The position numbers and the translations under genes were made by a program. From the NCBI GenBank assembly GCA_029339505.1, contig JAQISU010001239.1, positions 9,741,001-9,805,000 of the forward strand: 64,000 nt of DNA, given 5' to 3'. How positions within the stretch are numbered: position 1 is the first letter of the stretch; the number at the start of each line of letters is the position of its first letter. This stretch comes from Unio delphinus. Its lineage: Eukaryota; Mollusca; Bivalvia; Unionida; Unionidae. This document shows positions 22,325-31,678 of this stretch, in pieces. Under the pieces are notes generated by a model. That model searched no databases, was not told where the DNA came from, and worked only from the letters and a program-made list of their open reading frames with translations.

Positions 22325-25300
22325 CGCCTGACTCTGTCAGGACAACTCTTCGAAGTTGATTTATTTTTCGTACTCTGGATACTGCGAGATAGACTAAATT
22401 CGACCATTCGATGTGATTATCCACCATCCAAACAATTGTATCCGATATAGTCAATCCCTGTGAAGAATGTATTGTTGCTGCGTATCCTAGCGTCCACGGG
22501 GATTTATTAGCACGCAATGCATCTTCAACGACATTGATATCAACCAGCACAATATCATTTAATACGAGAATTTGTTTTTCACTCTGTCCTGGAATATCAA
22601 CTTCAATATTCTGTTTTCGTGTATCCGATGGCCTATAACAAAGGGGTACTGGAAGCGTTGCAAATTTTTCTTTATGCAATTCAAATAACTTCATCTGAAG
22701 TGTGTCCCTGACTATTTTTCTACTTGCAATTATCAAATCATTTGGTCTCCATGTTTCCCAGAAATCATTCATTGGAGTTTCTGAAATCACTTCACGCGCT
22801 ATTTCGCATTGGATTCTATCCGGTTGTAATCTAATTAGCGCTTTGGATTCTCGTAATCGTTCATCAATTGATCTATAATCAGTGGTAATTTCTTCATAAT
22901 AGTCTACAAAACCCTTTAGCCATTCATGTGGGGATGCACCGACAAATGGTGGTGGTTGGCCGTGATCACCGCACATGACGACTTTTGTGTTTTTGTTTAA
23001 CAACCACTCAAGAAATGTTTGTAATACATCTAATGACACTGTGCATATTTCATCCCAAATTATGATTTCAGGAATGAATTTATCACCCATACGCTCAGGA
23101 GTCCATTTGTCACCCTTCCATCGAAAAAAACTGTGATAAGTACAGGCATTTACCCCTCGCTGTATCATCTCTCTGGCGAGTCTGTGAGTCAGTGTTAGCA
23201 CAATCATGGTTGACCGACGAAATAATTCAATTGCACGAGTTGTTTTTCCTGGCCCACCACAACCGTTTAAATAAACTGTCTTGTATCTACATACTGGATC
23301 AGATACCGGTGGTGCATTAGAAAATTCTGATTGAATTTCAATACGGTTATATGAAATATATTTGTCATCCATGGCAACGTCTGCCGATTCACAATACTCA
23401 TGTAGCATCTCCTTTTTAAATCGCCAACGCCCCCACGCTTCCTCCGGATCTGTGAATTTAGCTACAGCTGATTTGTACTTATTGTGTATATACATCGAAT
23501 CAGTGGCCACTCTAACCGCGGTATTAGGAAATCTATTTATCATCGAAAATAGATTAATAGAAGCATAGGCTAGCATAGATGATCTTAAATGTGTATTCTG
23601 GGAATTATATCCATCACAGTAGGTAACAACCGTACCTAATTTCTCACCATTGGATAGAAAAGCATCCTTACGGGATACAAGTTTTCCCTGTTTCATTAAA
23701 TCCGTTACAATAAAATCGTATTCAGCGACGTCTATGATCAACCGCGAAGAATATTTTGCGTTGTCGTATCTTCCACCCTGGGTAAATTTACCGATTATTC
23801 TTCGTCCAAAATCTTTTGCTTGTTCTTTTTTAATTTCAAATAACTTCTTAGACCGATTCATGATTTGTTATTCATTGAAATCAGGGAATTGTTTTCGCTG
23901 TTCGCTGATTATACGATCTAAATCGGGTTGTGGTAGCCAAACTTCTTTCTGAGCTCGATAGCATATAATAGCCTCGGAAACAATCAACGATATTAGCATA
24001 CCACAATCAATCATATATCTCAATAGCACTATTGGCATCCAGTGTTTTTCAGATAGGTGTCTACCGAGCCAAACATAACTACACGGATGTAATCCTGACG
24101 CTAATTCAAATGATATCACACGAGCGAATCCGGTTAAATCAAAATCAGGCAGTGGTCCATTAATCGCAACACGAGTCATTTCATGCGTGGGGTGTCCAAA
24201 TCGTTTGAAGTACTCAGCACATTCCCCATATCCGAGAAAACTTCCAGGATAACACGCGGATATATCAATTGAAATCATACCATCACGTGAGTATTTCGTA
24301 TTCCACAGTCCTCCATGACCAAATTCGACGCAACTCAATTTAACATCCTCGAGAAAATCACTTCGTGTTGGACGCCATGAATTTTTTTCTCTTGCGAAGT
24401 GAGCTACCACTGATGGAATAGTAAAACTATCCGTGAGTAGTTTTTCATGGAAACTCTCCGGTGAAAAATCACTAGCGATTTTTCTCATTCTGTTATCTAA
24501 TTCTTCAACGCGATATAATTCACCATTTGGTCTTACAAATTGATCAAATCCTATTTCGGGATCTTCATCACTTCTAAGTAACCACACTGACACAGGATCA
24601 TCTTTACACAACGCATGAATAGCATCGAATAATTTCTCTTCATAGAAAACATCCCCGGAAAATTCCTCGGGGATATATTTCACGGTTCGTTCTCGTGGAA
24701 ATACTGTTACCGCAGGTGTCCACGCGTGTTTGTTATGATCAATAATCTGTATTGGAGCTCCTCGCGATTGATATTTCGGTTCGTATAAAACCTCTCCGGT
24801 TATTGTTGTTACTGATATTGGGAATTTTAATGATGCTTCTAATTTAGCTCTATCAGAAATCTTTGCACCATGCTGTTTCACTGTCAGTTCCCATTCGGTT
24901 ATTTTCCTACGTCGCAGATCAGTTAGTTTATTTCCTCGGGATGCATTTGTGAAGTGTTCCATTACCCGTGTTGCTACATAATTCAGTGAACTAGAATATT
25001 TCATAGGAGCTAGTTTTGCGATATCGGGTTTATCATTTAACGGATATATCCCATAAACCATTGCTGTTACGGGATAAGATCTTTCGTAGTATGGTTTGTC
25101 AATGCCGGTTAGAATTCCTGGTTTGGAATCTCTACTCACAATGACAGCTTTTTTATTCTTGAGGATTGGTTCAAATTTATCCCTAATAATCCATTTGCCA
25201 TCGACTTCGATAATGAATTTTATTCGGAAAAAATACCTTTTTTCCCCAACACGTGAAATTATCACTGCTGCTTTTTCATCAGTCATGGTAGCATCAACAA

Positions 25301-25449
25301 CACCATCAATTCGAAATGTTGACCAACAATAAAATGCTCCATCACGCTTGAATTCATTAAAACAGTCTCTGATTTTACTAATCATGGCTTTATCAAGAAT
25401 TGTATTCTTTGGTGTATTAGAAACTATATCGAGATTGAATTGAGCATCT

Positions 25450-26060
25450 TTCCAGGGTAATCTCTTGGACGTTTTTGGGGTTTATCGAGATTAAATTTAG
25501 GATTAATTTTTAATAATCTCTTAAACTCTTTCATGTTTCCGTCTATTAAACGTTTTTTTGGTTTATCGAGATTAAATTTAGGATTAATTTTGTTACGTTT
25601 TTTTGGTTTATCGAGATTAAATTTAGGATTAATTTTTAATAATCTCTTAAACTCTTTCATGTTTCCGTCTCTTGGACGTTTTTTGGGTTTATCGAGATTA
25701 AATTTAGGATTAATTTTTAATAATCTCTTAAACTCTTTCATGTTTCCGTCTCTTGGACGTTTGAGATTAATTTTAGGATTAATTTTGTTACGTTTTTTGG
25801 GTTTATCGAGATTAAATTTAGGATTAATTTTTAATAATCTCTTAAACTCTTTCATGTTTCCGTCTCTTGGACGTTTGAGATTAATTTTTAATAATATCTT
25901 GTTACGTTTTTTGGGTTTATCGAGATTAAATTTAGGATTAATCTTCAATAATCTCTTAAACTCTTTCATGTTTCCGTCTATTGGACGTTTTTTTGGTTTA
26001 TCGAGATTAAATTTAGGATTAATTTTCAATAATCTTTTAAACTCCTTATCAGCATTGAAT
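25450..26060. repeat. In-frame repeats at the polymerase N-terminus
   Basis: Six copies of a unit encoding FKRLLKINPKFNLDKPKKR on the - strand, spaced 81 to about 126 bp because shorter NKINPKFNL sub-units are inserted. Element B and the older relic at 59998 carry only a single related motif (EFxRxSKI...SK...FxLD). The reverse strand also stays open, as a by-product of composition. Confidence 0.9.
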
Positions 26061-26122
26061 TCAGCATTTTTCGAAGGCGTTCTCCTTAATTCCCTCATGC
26101 TATAATTAAAACAAGCATTTAA

Positions 26123-26503
26123 ATGAAGAATTTATATATAACGAATCACTGCAAGTGGCTTATGATTGGATCAGTAACCCCGTGTAACAAATCATGCAGA
26201 AATGAGTTTTGTGGGTATCATATGCAAAGCTTTCGACGTGGAAGCCTTGGCCCGTTACCCTGCATACGATTTGGGGTTGGGGTTAGGGGAAAATCTCAGT
26301 TGTGTTTGAATTGCGGTGGAAAGCGATACAGGGAGTTGAAGCGTTATTATGATAAAAGAATAAAAAATGGACAATCAATCAGAAATTATGACCCTGAAAA
26401 AGTCCCTGACATTGACAACGTCCCTGACAAAATCATAAGAACTCCTCAAGACTACATCGAAAGATTTATCATTAAGCCAAACAATGAATTAGACAAACAA
26501 TAG
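26123..26503 (+). CDS. Cys/His-rich small protein, likely zinc-binding
   Basis: 126 residues. The N-terminal half has the spacing C-x9-C-x3-C-x4-C-x2-H (CKWLMIGSVTPC, FCGYH), a knuckle type often seen in phage and large-virus proteins, followed by PLPCIRFG and CLNCGGKRYRELKRYY. The C-terminal half is charged, with IIRTPQDYIERF. It diverges from the polymerase gene with only 24 bp between start codons. The counterpart in element B (53663-53953) is open and keeps the same motifs, so the family is real. Function is unknown; DNA or RNA binding is a guess. Confidence 0.7.
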   Translation: MKNLYITNHCKWLMIGSVTPCNKSCRNEFCGYHMQSFRRGSLGPLPCIRFGVGVRGKSQLCLNCGGKRYRELKRYYDKRIKNGQSIRNYDPEKVPDIDNVPDKIIRTPQDYIERFIIKPNNELDKQ

Positions 26504-26517
26504 TATTATGTATACGA

Positions 26518-27012
26518 ATGAACCAAGAATTCAGACACCATCCCTTGATTACAAATTATGAAGCATCCAGTGATGGTGTTGTAAGACTCTGTAGACTGAA
26601 GAAATCAGTTGGTGCTGTGAATAATCAAGGGTACTTGATGTTTACTGTTGGGAAGAAAACTTATCTCAATCATCGTTTCGCATTTGAATGTTTTTATGGA
26701 TTGATCGAGGATGATTCTGTCATTGATCACAAGGATTCTAATCCGAAAAACAATTCTTTATCAAATCTGCAGGCTGTTACTCAAAGTGAGAATACAAAAC
26801 GAGGAAAGACTGGAAAATGCAAAACGGTTGGGAAGAGACCTGTGAAATCTTTGAATACGATAACTAACGAAGAAAAAATATTTCAATCAATAACCAGCGC
26901 CGGTAGGCATTTCGATATTTGTTCACCCTCAGTACGATTTGTTGCAGAGGGGATTTATCGATCGGCTATTTCAAAAAGGACGGGACAAAAAGTTCAATTT
27001 AGTTATGTCTAA
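26518..27012 (+). CDS. NUMOD4/HNH homing-type endonuclease
   Basis: 164 residues. A NUMOD4-like start (YEASSDGVVR) leads into HRFAFECFYGLIEDDSVIDH, KDSNPKNNSLSNLQAVTQSE and NTKRG, the HNH_3 pattern of phage and intron homing endonucleases. A NUMOD1-like DNA-recognition tail (SITSAGRHFDICSPSVRFVA) follows. It would cleave double-stranded DNA at specific sites; here it may serve DNA processing or be a selfish passenger. It follows the Cys-rich gene by 14 bp in the same direction. The open, closely matching copy in element B (53135-53626) shows it belongs to the family's gene set. Confidence 0.85.
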   Translation: MNQEFRHHPLITNYEASSDGVVRLCRLKKSVGAVNNQGYLMFTVGKKTYLNHRFAFECFYGLIEDDSVIDHKDSNPKNNSLSNLQAVTQSENTKRGKTGKCKTVGKRPVKSLNTITNEEKIFQSITSAGRHFDICSPSVRFVAEGIYRSAISKRTGQKVQFSYV

Positions 27013-27056
27013 TGCGTCATATTTTTCATTTAGAAATATATCATTGTTATAGAATA

Positions 27057-27413
27057 ATGAATTCTGAAAACATGAATAGCATTTTATCCGAGATTTCAAA
27101 ATTGAAAAGTTGGGATATTGAACTATCAGATGGGTTAAATCCTGATCAAATCATGTCTGATTTTCAGGATATAGAATACGGAGTTAGCACTAACAAGTAT
27201 ATGCTACCAAAGAAGTATGCGCTCATCAAGAGAATTCAGAATTCTATTCGGGACTCTCTCGCATTTTCCAGTGACGTAAGTGTGTTCGCTCCGTTGTATA
27301 CCATCGTAGAACGAATACGAAAAGAATTGGGGTACGAATACGAATTGAAAAAAGGGGTTAATTCTAAAATTAGAAACCTACGGGCGTTAATTCAAGAAAA
27401 TGAACAATTTTGA
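27057..27413 (+). CDS. Conserved small unknown protein
   Basis: 118 residues from the ATG at 27057 (an upstream start at 27012 would overlap the endonuclease stop and is less likely). It is helical and charged, without membrane segments or recognisable motifs: IELSDGLNPDQIMSDFQDIE, YALIKRIQNSIRDSLAFSSD, NSKIRNLRALIQ. Element B has an open counterpart (51620-52045) with the same blocks, so it is a genuine gene of this lineage. Its place before the virion block suggests a regulatory or structural role, but nothing supports either. Confidence 0.65.
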   Translation: MNSENMNSILSEISKLKSWDIELSDGLNPDQIMSDFQDIEYGVSTNKYMLPKKYALIKRIQNSIRDSLAFSSDVSVFAPLYTIVERIRKELGYEYELKKGVNSKIRNLRALIQENEQF

Positions 27414-27726
27414 TTGACCGACCATTTATCTTTATTTGATTGTGACCGTCCCTCATAGAGATTTTAATTTTTTTTAGCATTTTTTGATTGACAATGTCAA
27501 AATCAGTGAATAAAAAATATTTTACACTGAATAAAAATTGATGGACGGTTCAGATTGATCAATGGAAAAGTGGGGAAAGTGACATTATTATTATTTTATA
27601 TACAATTTGGACACTTTCCCCATCGATGAACGAAGGTGTATCACGATGAAATAACACTTCCACGATGGTGTTAGGTCGGATTGAAAAATTGTTTTGCAAT
27701 TGAAACATTGTTTCTGATTTCAAATA
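27414..27726. promoter_or_regulatory. Intergenic region with hairpin before virion genes
   Basis: The longest gene-free stretch within the + strand block of element A. It contains a perfect 11-bp stem (TGGGGAAAGTG 27571-27581, CACTTTCCCCA 27612-27622) with a 30-base AT-rich loop, and a motif AATTGAAA...GATTT (27698-27720) just before the next gene. It could end the early transcript and start the virion genes; this is inference. Confidence 0.45.
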
Positions 27727-28716
27727 ATGGTCAATGAAGCATTAACAACCCGATTGGCTCGTGAACGACTGGATGCAATTAAGAGATTTGTACCAATTCG
27801 TGACTCTGTACGGAATAAACTACAACAACGACAGAGTCTTCAGACTGATTTTGCTGCGGGATCTGAAGAATTGTTTAAACCAGTAACAACAGCAACGAAG
27901 GGAGTAGAGCGCGCTATACTGGGAGATGGTCCCGAGACGGGAAAATCTGTTATTGGTGAACTCGAAAAAATAGCAGCGAAAACTGAACAAACAGAACAGG
28001 CCGTACAAAAAATAGAATCAAAAAGAACAGTAGATGATTTACTCGTGAGATTTAACGAAGAAGGGTTAGCAGAAATTGATAAGACTGATCCAGCAGAAAT
28101 TCCTGCGCTTGTTGTTACGTCCTATGAAAACAGAAAAAAATGGTTGAAACCAGAACATCATAAATCTGTTAGAAATATAACTCACTGGGCTGATATATTC
28201 TATAAAATCAAAACTGAAAAAGGTCTGATTAAGAAAAATAGTGCATCATACATTGAATATATCAATGCGGTGGGTGCAGTGTATAATCAATACGAAGAGT
28301 TTAAACAACAACAAAAACCGCAAAAAACGCAAAGGCGGCGACAGCAACCTGCAAAGAAAATATCCTTTTCACCTAAAAAACAACAAATACCACGTGATGA
28401 TGATGATGATTATGATCCTCTTGGTTATTTACAACCCACGGATGAAGAAAAAATGGATGAAGCAACTGGTTATAGCGGAAGCGGATTGCAAGATTCCAGT
28501 GGACCCCAAAGTGGGGTATGTCCTGGTAGTGTTCTCAGTGATATATCACGATTAGAAGTTCTCATCGGAGGAAAACGAGCCGGAAATAACTCACCGGAAA
28601 TAATTAATGAAGCAGCTGATATCTGCTGGCGGTTATTTCAGGGTGGTATCATGGATATCAGCACATATCGAGATTTCATTGGCGAGTTAGTGGAAAGTGG
28701 GTATCATAGTGACTGA
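27727..28716 (+). CDS. Coiled-coil virion-block protein, unknown
   Basis: 329 residues, first gene of the virion block. The N-terminal 130 residues are helical and charged (LARERLDAIKRFVP, GELEKIAAKTEQTEQAVQKI) and likely form a coiled coil. A conserved-looking middle (YENRKKWLKPEHHKSVRNIT), a basic Gln/Lys/Arg stretch with an acidic DDDDDYDPLG run, and a Gly/Ser-rich C-terminus follow. A similar protein occurs in element B (50382-51487) in broken form. No domain is recognised. By position it may be a core or scaffold protein. Start ATG 27727 follows the AATTGAAA motif by 21 bp. Confidence 0.7.
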   Translation: MVNEALTTRLARERLDAIKRFVPIRDSVRNKLQQRQSLQTDFAAGSEELFKPVTTATKGVERAILGDGPETGKSVIGELEKIAAKTEQTEQAVQKIESKRTVDDLLVRFNEEGLAEIDKTDPAEIPALVVTSYENRKKWLKPEHHKSVRNITHWADIFYKIKTEKGLIKKNSASYIEYINAVGAVYNQYEEFKQQQKPQKTQRRRQQPAKKISFSPKKQQIPRDDDDDYDPLGYLQPTDEEKMDEATGYSGSGLQDSSGPQSGVCPGSVLSDISRLEVLIGGKRAGNNSPEIINEAADICWRLFQGGIMDISTYRDFIGELVESGYHSD

Positions 28717-28759
28717 ATTGAAAAATCTGATGACGAAGTCATTCGATTAGATAAATAAC

Positions 28760-28788
28760 AATTGAAAAATTGTTTCTGATTTAAAATA
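28760..28788 (+). promoter_or_regulatory. Repeated upstream motif AATTGAAA...GATTT
   Basis: AATTGAAAAATTGTTTCTGA followed by TTT lies just before the minor virion gene. Close variants precede the coiled-coil gene (27698-27720), pX-like gene (30657-30677) and membrane protein gene (33199-33224), and a weaker form precedes the capsid gene (29238-29256). Recurrence at virion genes suggests a late promoter element. Confidence 0.45.
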
Positions 28789-29238
28789 ATGATCATACAC
28801 TACAATCATGATAAACCAACCCTCGTCTATGTAGTTAATTCACGGTTTCCAGTTTATAGAGCATACTACGGAGATGGTTTAGGTAATACCATTGCAGGGT
28901 TATTTGCAAGAATGGCTCCAAAAGTGATGCCGTTGGCTAAACAATTAGGAATGAAAGCAATTGATGTTATTCGTGATAAGGGTATTGGTGCTGTTGGAGA
29001 TCTTGCGGGAAAAGCGTTTTCAACTGCGAAGAATAAATTAACATCATTAGTGAAATCACGGATGAAATCCAAAGGATTTTCAAAACCGTTACCGTCTACA
29101 GCGGAAATGCCTGCAAGTGTTAGTAGAATTATAAATAACGCAGTAGATGAAAAATTAGCGTCGATGGTTTTAACCCCCGACCAAAGCAATATTGCAAATA
29201 TGATAGCAGGAAGTGGCTTTAAAAAACTACGTCGATGA
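28789..29238 (+). CDS. Minor virion protein candidate
   Basis: 149 residues. Residues about 28-60 (YYGDGLGNTIAGLFARMAPK) are Gly-rich and amphipathic, followed by a helical basic region and a C-terminal ASVSRIINNAVDEKLASMVL. The composition resembles small membrane-active or cement proteins of adenovirus-like virions, but I cannot assign a family. The start ATG is preceded by the same TTGTTTCTGATTT block found before the previous gene. Element B carries a broken copy (49945-50345). It sits directly before the major capsid gene. Confidence 0.6.
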   Translation: MIIHYNHDKPTLVYVVNSRFPVYRAYYGDGLGNTIAGLFARMAPKVMPLAKQLGMKAIDVIRDKGIGAVGDLAGKAFSTAKNKLTSLVKSRMKSKGFSKPLPSTAEMPASVSRIINNAVDEKLASMVLTPDQSNIANMIAGSGFKKLRR

Positions 29239-29278
29239 AATGGAAAATCGCGATTTAGACTCTGATAAATAGAATAAA

Positions 29279-30658
29279 ATGTTCAAAAAGTCACATGATC
29301 CAGCGTTTGATATAGACGCCCCAGTTGGCAAGGATGATTCTGTACGCGATTATCAATATTACGCCTATCATGCAATAGACCCAAATAGTCGAGCAAGAAT
29401 CGATCTTCAAGTCCATGATACCAGTAAATACTTTCTACCCGCTGAAGCGTTTATTGAAGTAGAAGGAGAAATTGTAACAGCTGCTGATACTCCTGCTGTA
29501 CCAGCACCGTATCCAGCTGGTACTCAAGTCGGTTTTGTCAATAATGGTATCATGGCGTTATTTGAGAGTGCAAAATATCTCATTGATGGAAAAGAAATTG
29601 AGGCGATAGATCGCGATGTTGATGTGGCTACAACAATAATCGGGTTAGCGAGATATTCCGATGATTATACAAGATCAGCAGGACCTTCTATGATGTTTGC
29701 AAAAGATGCTACAAATACCGCTGGAGGAAAACAATTTGTTGTAAGACGACCAAAGAATAATGCTGGCACCGCTAATATTGATGCCGAAGATATGATTATA
29801 AACAACGATGTTAATTTCAATCTAGGAGCTGCAACACGTATTTCAATGTTGCAAGGAGCGCGTAAATCATTTTCATGCGCGATTCCACTGCATCATATAT
29901 TTGGATTCTGTAGAAACGTCCGAAAAGTTATTTATGGAGCGAAGCATACAGTATCGCTTGTACGAAAGAGTGATGATAGTGACGCAATCTGGAGGATTCC
30001 AGCAGACAATGCAAATCCAAATGCTGATGCCGGTAAAGTCAATTTAACAAAAATATCATTGTGGATGCCAGTGTTGACTCCAGCAATCACCGCAGAAGAA
30101 CGATTACTATCATTTATGGACCAAGGAGGAAAATCATTACTAAGTTGGCTAACCGTGAGTACAGATGTTAAACAATCAAATATCAACGGGTTATTCACTT
30201 GGAACCTAGCATCAAAACAAGGTGTTGCTGCGCCACGTCATATATTTATTGCGTTACAAGATAACGCACGAGTTGGCGATCAACGTTTCAGTCATATGAT
30301 ATTTGATCAATTAGGTGTGAAAGACGTCTCACTGAGAATAAACGGCCAACAGGAACCATCCGAGGATATACAACTTAATTACACAGAAAATCATATTGCA
30401 CGAGTTTATCATCGTCTGTTGTCATTTATGGCACGTGATCAAAATGTGGATACTGGTTTGCAAATATCACAATATGATTTTAAAAATCTGTATCCAATCT
30501 ATTACTTCTCACTGGAACATCTCGATTTGATGAGACAATCTGTTGTTGATATACATTTTAGAGCTAATGTGACTCGTGGTGCTATTGCTGATTCAATGCT
30601 ACTTGAAGGTGTTGGTGGAAGAATGAGAGTGGTAGATGCACCAGTGGAAAACATGTAA
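29279..30658 (+). CDS. Probable double jelly-roll major capsid protein
   Basis: 459 residues, complete frame. It belongs to the widespread Maverick-encoded family resembling the F54H12.2-like proteins of animals, taken as the hexon-like capsid protein. Recognisable blocks are KYFLPAEAFIEVEGEI, GFVNNGIMALFESAKYLIDG and CAIPLHHIFGFCRNVRKVIY in the N-terminal half, and ARVYHRLLSFMARDQNVDTG and HLDLMRQSVVDIHFRA in the C-terminal half, consistent with two beta-rich jelly rolls. It lies between the minor virion protein and the pX-like protein, as expected for capsid genes next to a protease. Element B has the same protein with one stop. Assembly of icosahedral shells is inferred from the family; no structure was predicted here. 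Confidence 0.78.
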   Translation: MFKKSHDPAFDIDAPVGKDDSVRDYQYYAYHAIDPNSRARIDLQVHDTSKYFLPAEAFIEVEGEIVTAADTPAVPAPYPAGTQVGFVNNGIMALFESAKYLIDGKEIEAIDRDVDVATTIIGLARYSDDYTRSAGPSMMFAKDATNTAGGKQFVVRRPKNNAGTANIDAEDMIINNDVNFNLGAATRISMLQGARKSFSCAIPLHHIFGFCRNVRKVIYGAKHTVSLVRKSDDSDAIWRIPADNANPNADAGKVNLTKISLWMPVLTPAITAEERLLSFMDQGGKSLLSWLTVSTDVKQSNINGLFTWNLASKQGVAAPRHIFIALQDNARVGDQRFSHMIFDQLGVKDVSLRINGQQEPSEDIQLNYTENHIARVYHRLLSFMARDQNVDTGLQISQYDFKNLYPIYYFSLEHLDLMRQSVVDIHFRANVTRGAIADSMLLEGVGGRMRVVDAPVENM

Positions 30659-30698
30659 TTGAAATTGTAAACGATTTAGAATCAATCAATTATGTATA

Positions 30699-31160
30699 AT
30701 GTCATATAGTAATATTAGTGTTACGTTAACTCCCGGTCAATTAAAAAAATTGCAATCGGAATCAGCTAAAAAATGTGGAACCACAATCACGTTGAAACCC
30801 AACCAAATGACTGGTGGTGCAAATAAACTATCGCTGACAACTCGTCAGGTGAAACATTTCAATGATGCACTAGTAGCAAAAAAGGGTGTTCAGATTACTC
30901 TTTCTGCGGCTGCTATCAAAAATATGATTAAAACAGGCGGTATATTCCCGTTGTTAGCTGCGATACCAGCATTGATTGCAGCAGCAGCCCCAGCGGTGGC
31001 TAAAGCGGCAGCGTTAGGAGCCGTTGGTACTGCAGCAGGAATGGCACTAAAGAAGGCAACTGGGAAAGGATATAAAAAAAAGGGAAAGGGTCTAAGACTA
31101 CCAGGAACCCCGTATTCGTGGTACAGCGGAAAGGGTCTAAGACTAGGACCGGTTTATTAA
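30699..31160 (+). CDS. pX-like core/membrane-active protein
   Basis: 153 residues. The N-terminus (TLTPGQLKKLQSESAKKCGT) is followed by a hydrophobic Ala-rich segment (GGIFPLLAAIPALIAAAAPA, about residues 85-120) and a basic Gly/Lys tail with a duplicated KGLRL. A basic protein with a GGxxPLL-type hydrophobic stretch next to a protease resembles, in character, the adenoviral core protein X precursor. This is a resemblance and not a demonstrated homology. The frame is intact; element B has a decayed copy. The end overlaps upstream codons of the protease reading frame, but the protease ATG at 31172 lies beyond the stop. Confidence 0.6.
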   Translation: MSYSNISVTLTPGQLKKLQSESAKKCGTTITLKPNQMTGGANKLSLTTRQVKHFNDALVAKKGVQITLSAAAIKNMIKTGGIFPLLAAIPALIAAAAPAVAKAAALGAVGTAAGMALKKATGKGYKKKGKGLRLPGTPYSWYSGKGLRLGPVY

Positions 31161-31171
31161 TTGGAGAGTCT

Positions 31172-31678
31172 ATGACTCAGGAACCTATGGTTCCCATGTC
31201 CAATTTTGATTTAATCGATGCTGCTAAAAAACTTGCGATTAAAAACTTCAGAGGTGTATTTATGAAAGATCAATTACCACATCAACCAAACAGCGTTGAA
31301 ACCGGAATCATTAATTTAGATAACAGCACCGGACCCGGAACTCACTGGGTTGCATACGCTATTGATCCACGTGGGATTGTCTATTTTGATTCATATGGAT
31401 TAGCCCCACCAAAAGAGTTTATGCGTTATATAAAAACCCTTCCAATGAAGACTTGGTATTCTACGCTACCAACACAACAAATGAATGACCCACCAATATG
31501 TGGCAGCGAAGTATTAAATGTCCTTAACGCTATTTCTAACTCCTTGAGTAACCCAAGCGGAAAACCACCACATGTTGTCGTGAATGAATACACTAGTAAT
31601 CGCTGGAGAAAATCGAAGTTTTTCAACGAAGTCGTCAAAAACGATTTTAGAGAGAGAAAGAGTTTTACAATAACATGA
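31172..31678 (+). CDS. Adenain-like cysteine protease
   Basis: 168 residues from ATG 31172. The catalytic set of the adenovirus protease (C5) family is visible in order: His in GTHWVAYAI (residue 58), Asp in VYFDSYG (73), Gln in PTQQM (about 103) and Cys in PPICGSEVL (110). Such proteases mature capsid and core proteins during assembly. The chosen start avoids overlap with the pX-like gene; earlier in-frame codons lie inside that gene. The stop overlaps the ATG of the fibre-like gene by 4 bp (ATGA), suggesting translation from one transcript or tight packing. The gene is intact here but deleted in element B. Confidence 0.9.
   Translation: MTQEPMVPMSNFDLIDAAKKLAIKNFRGVFMKDQLPHQPNSVETGIINLDNSTGPGTHWVAYAIDPRGIVYFDSYGLAPPKEFMRYIKTLPMKTWYSTLPTQQMNDPPICGSEVLNVLNAISNSLSNPSGKPPHVVVNEYTSNRWRKSKFFNEVVKNDFRERKSFTIT

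Larger units (their letters stand above)
22022..26098 (-). pseudogene. Family B DNA polymerase-SF1 helicase-HNH fusion, broken
   Basis: Reading leftwards from ATG 26098: an N-terminal repeat region (to about 25450), the polymerase (to 23868), a superfamily 1 helicase (to about 22250) and a C-terminal HNH domain (to 22022), about 1,350 codons. Polymerase motifs: palm motif A ISIDISACYPGSFLGYGE, a motif B-like KDFGRRIIGKFTQG and motif C VRVATDS, where the first Asp of the usual DTD is Ala. Helicase motifs: Walker A GCGGPGKTT, motif II IIWDEI, motif III GDHGQPPPFVG, motif V TIHSSQGLTI and a late VYLAVSRVR. Three lesions separate the parts: a 1-nt frame change near 25450, TAA at 23868-23870 and a frame change at a 10-base run (22238-22247). 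Element B reads across the last two junctions in frame, so the parts were once one protein. It should replicate the element; active status is doubtful. Confidence 0.85.

Noticed and set aside
25533..26105. 190-residue open frame opposite the polymerase repeat region
   Set aside because: It is open only because the repeats lack stops on both strands; the - strand matches the polymerase N-terminus of other copies.
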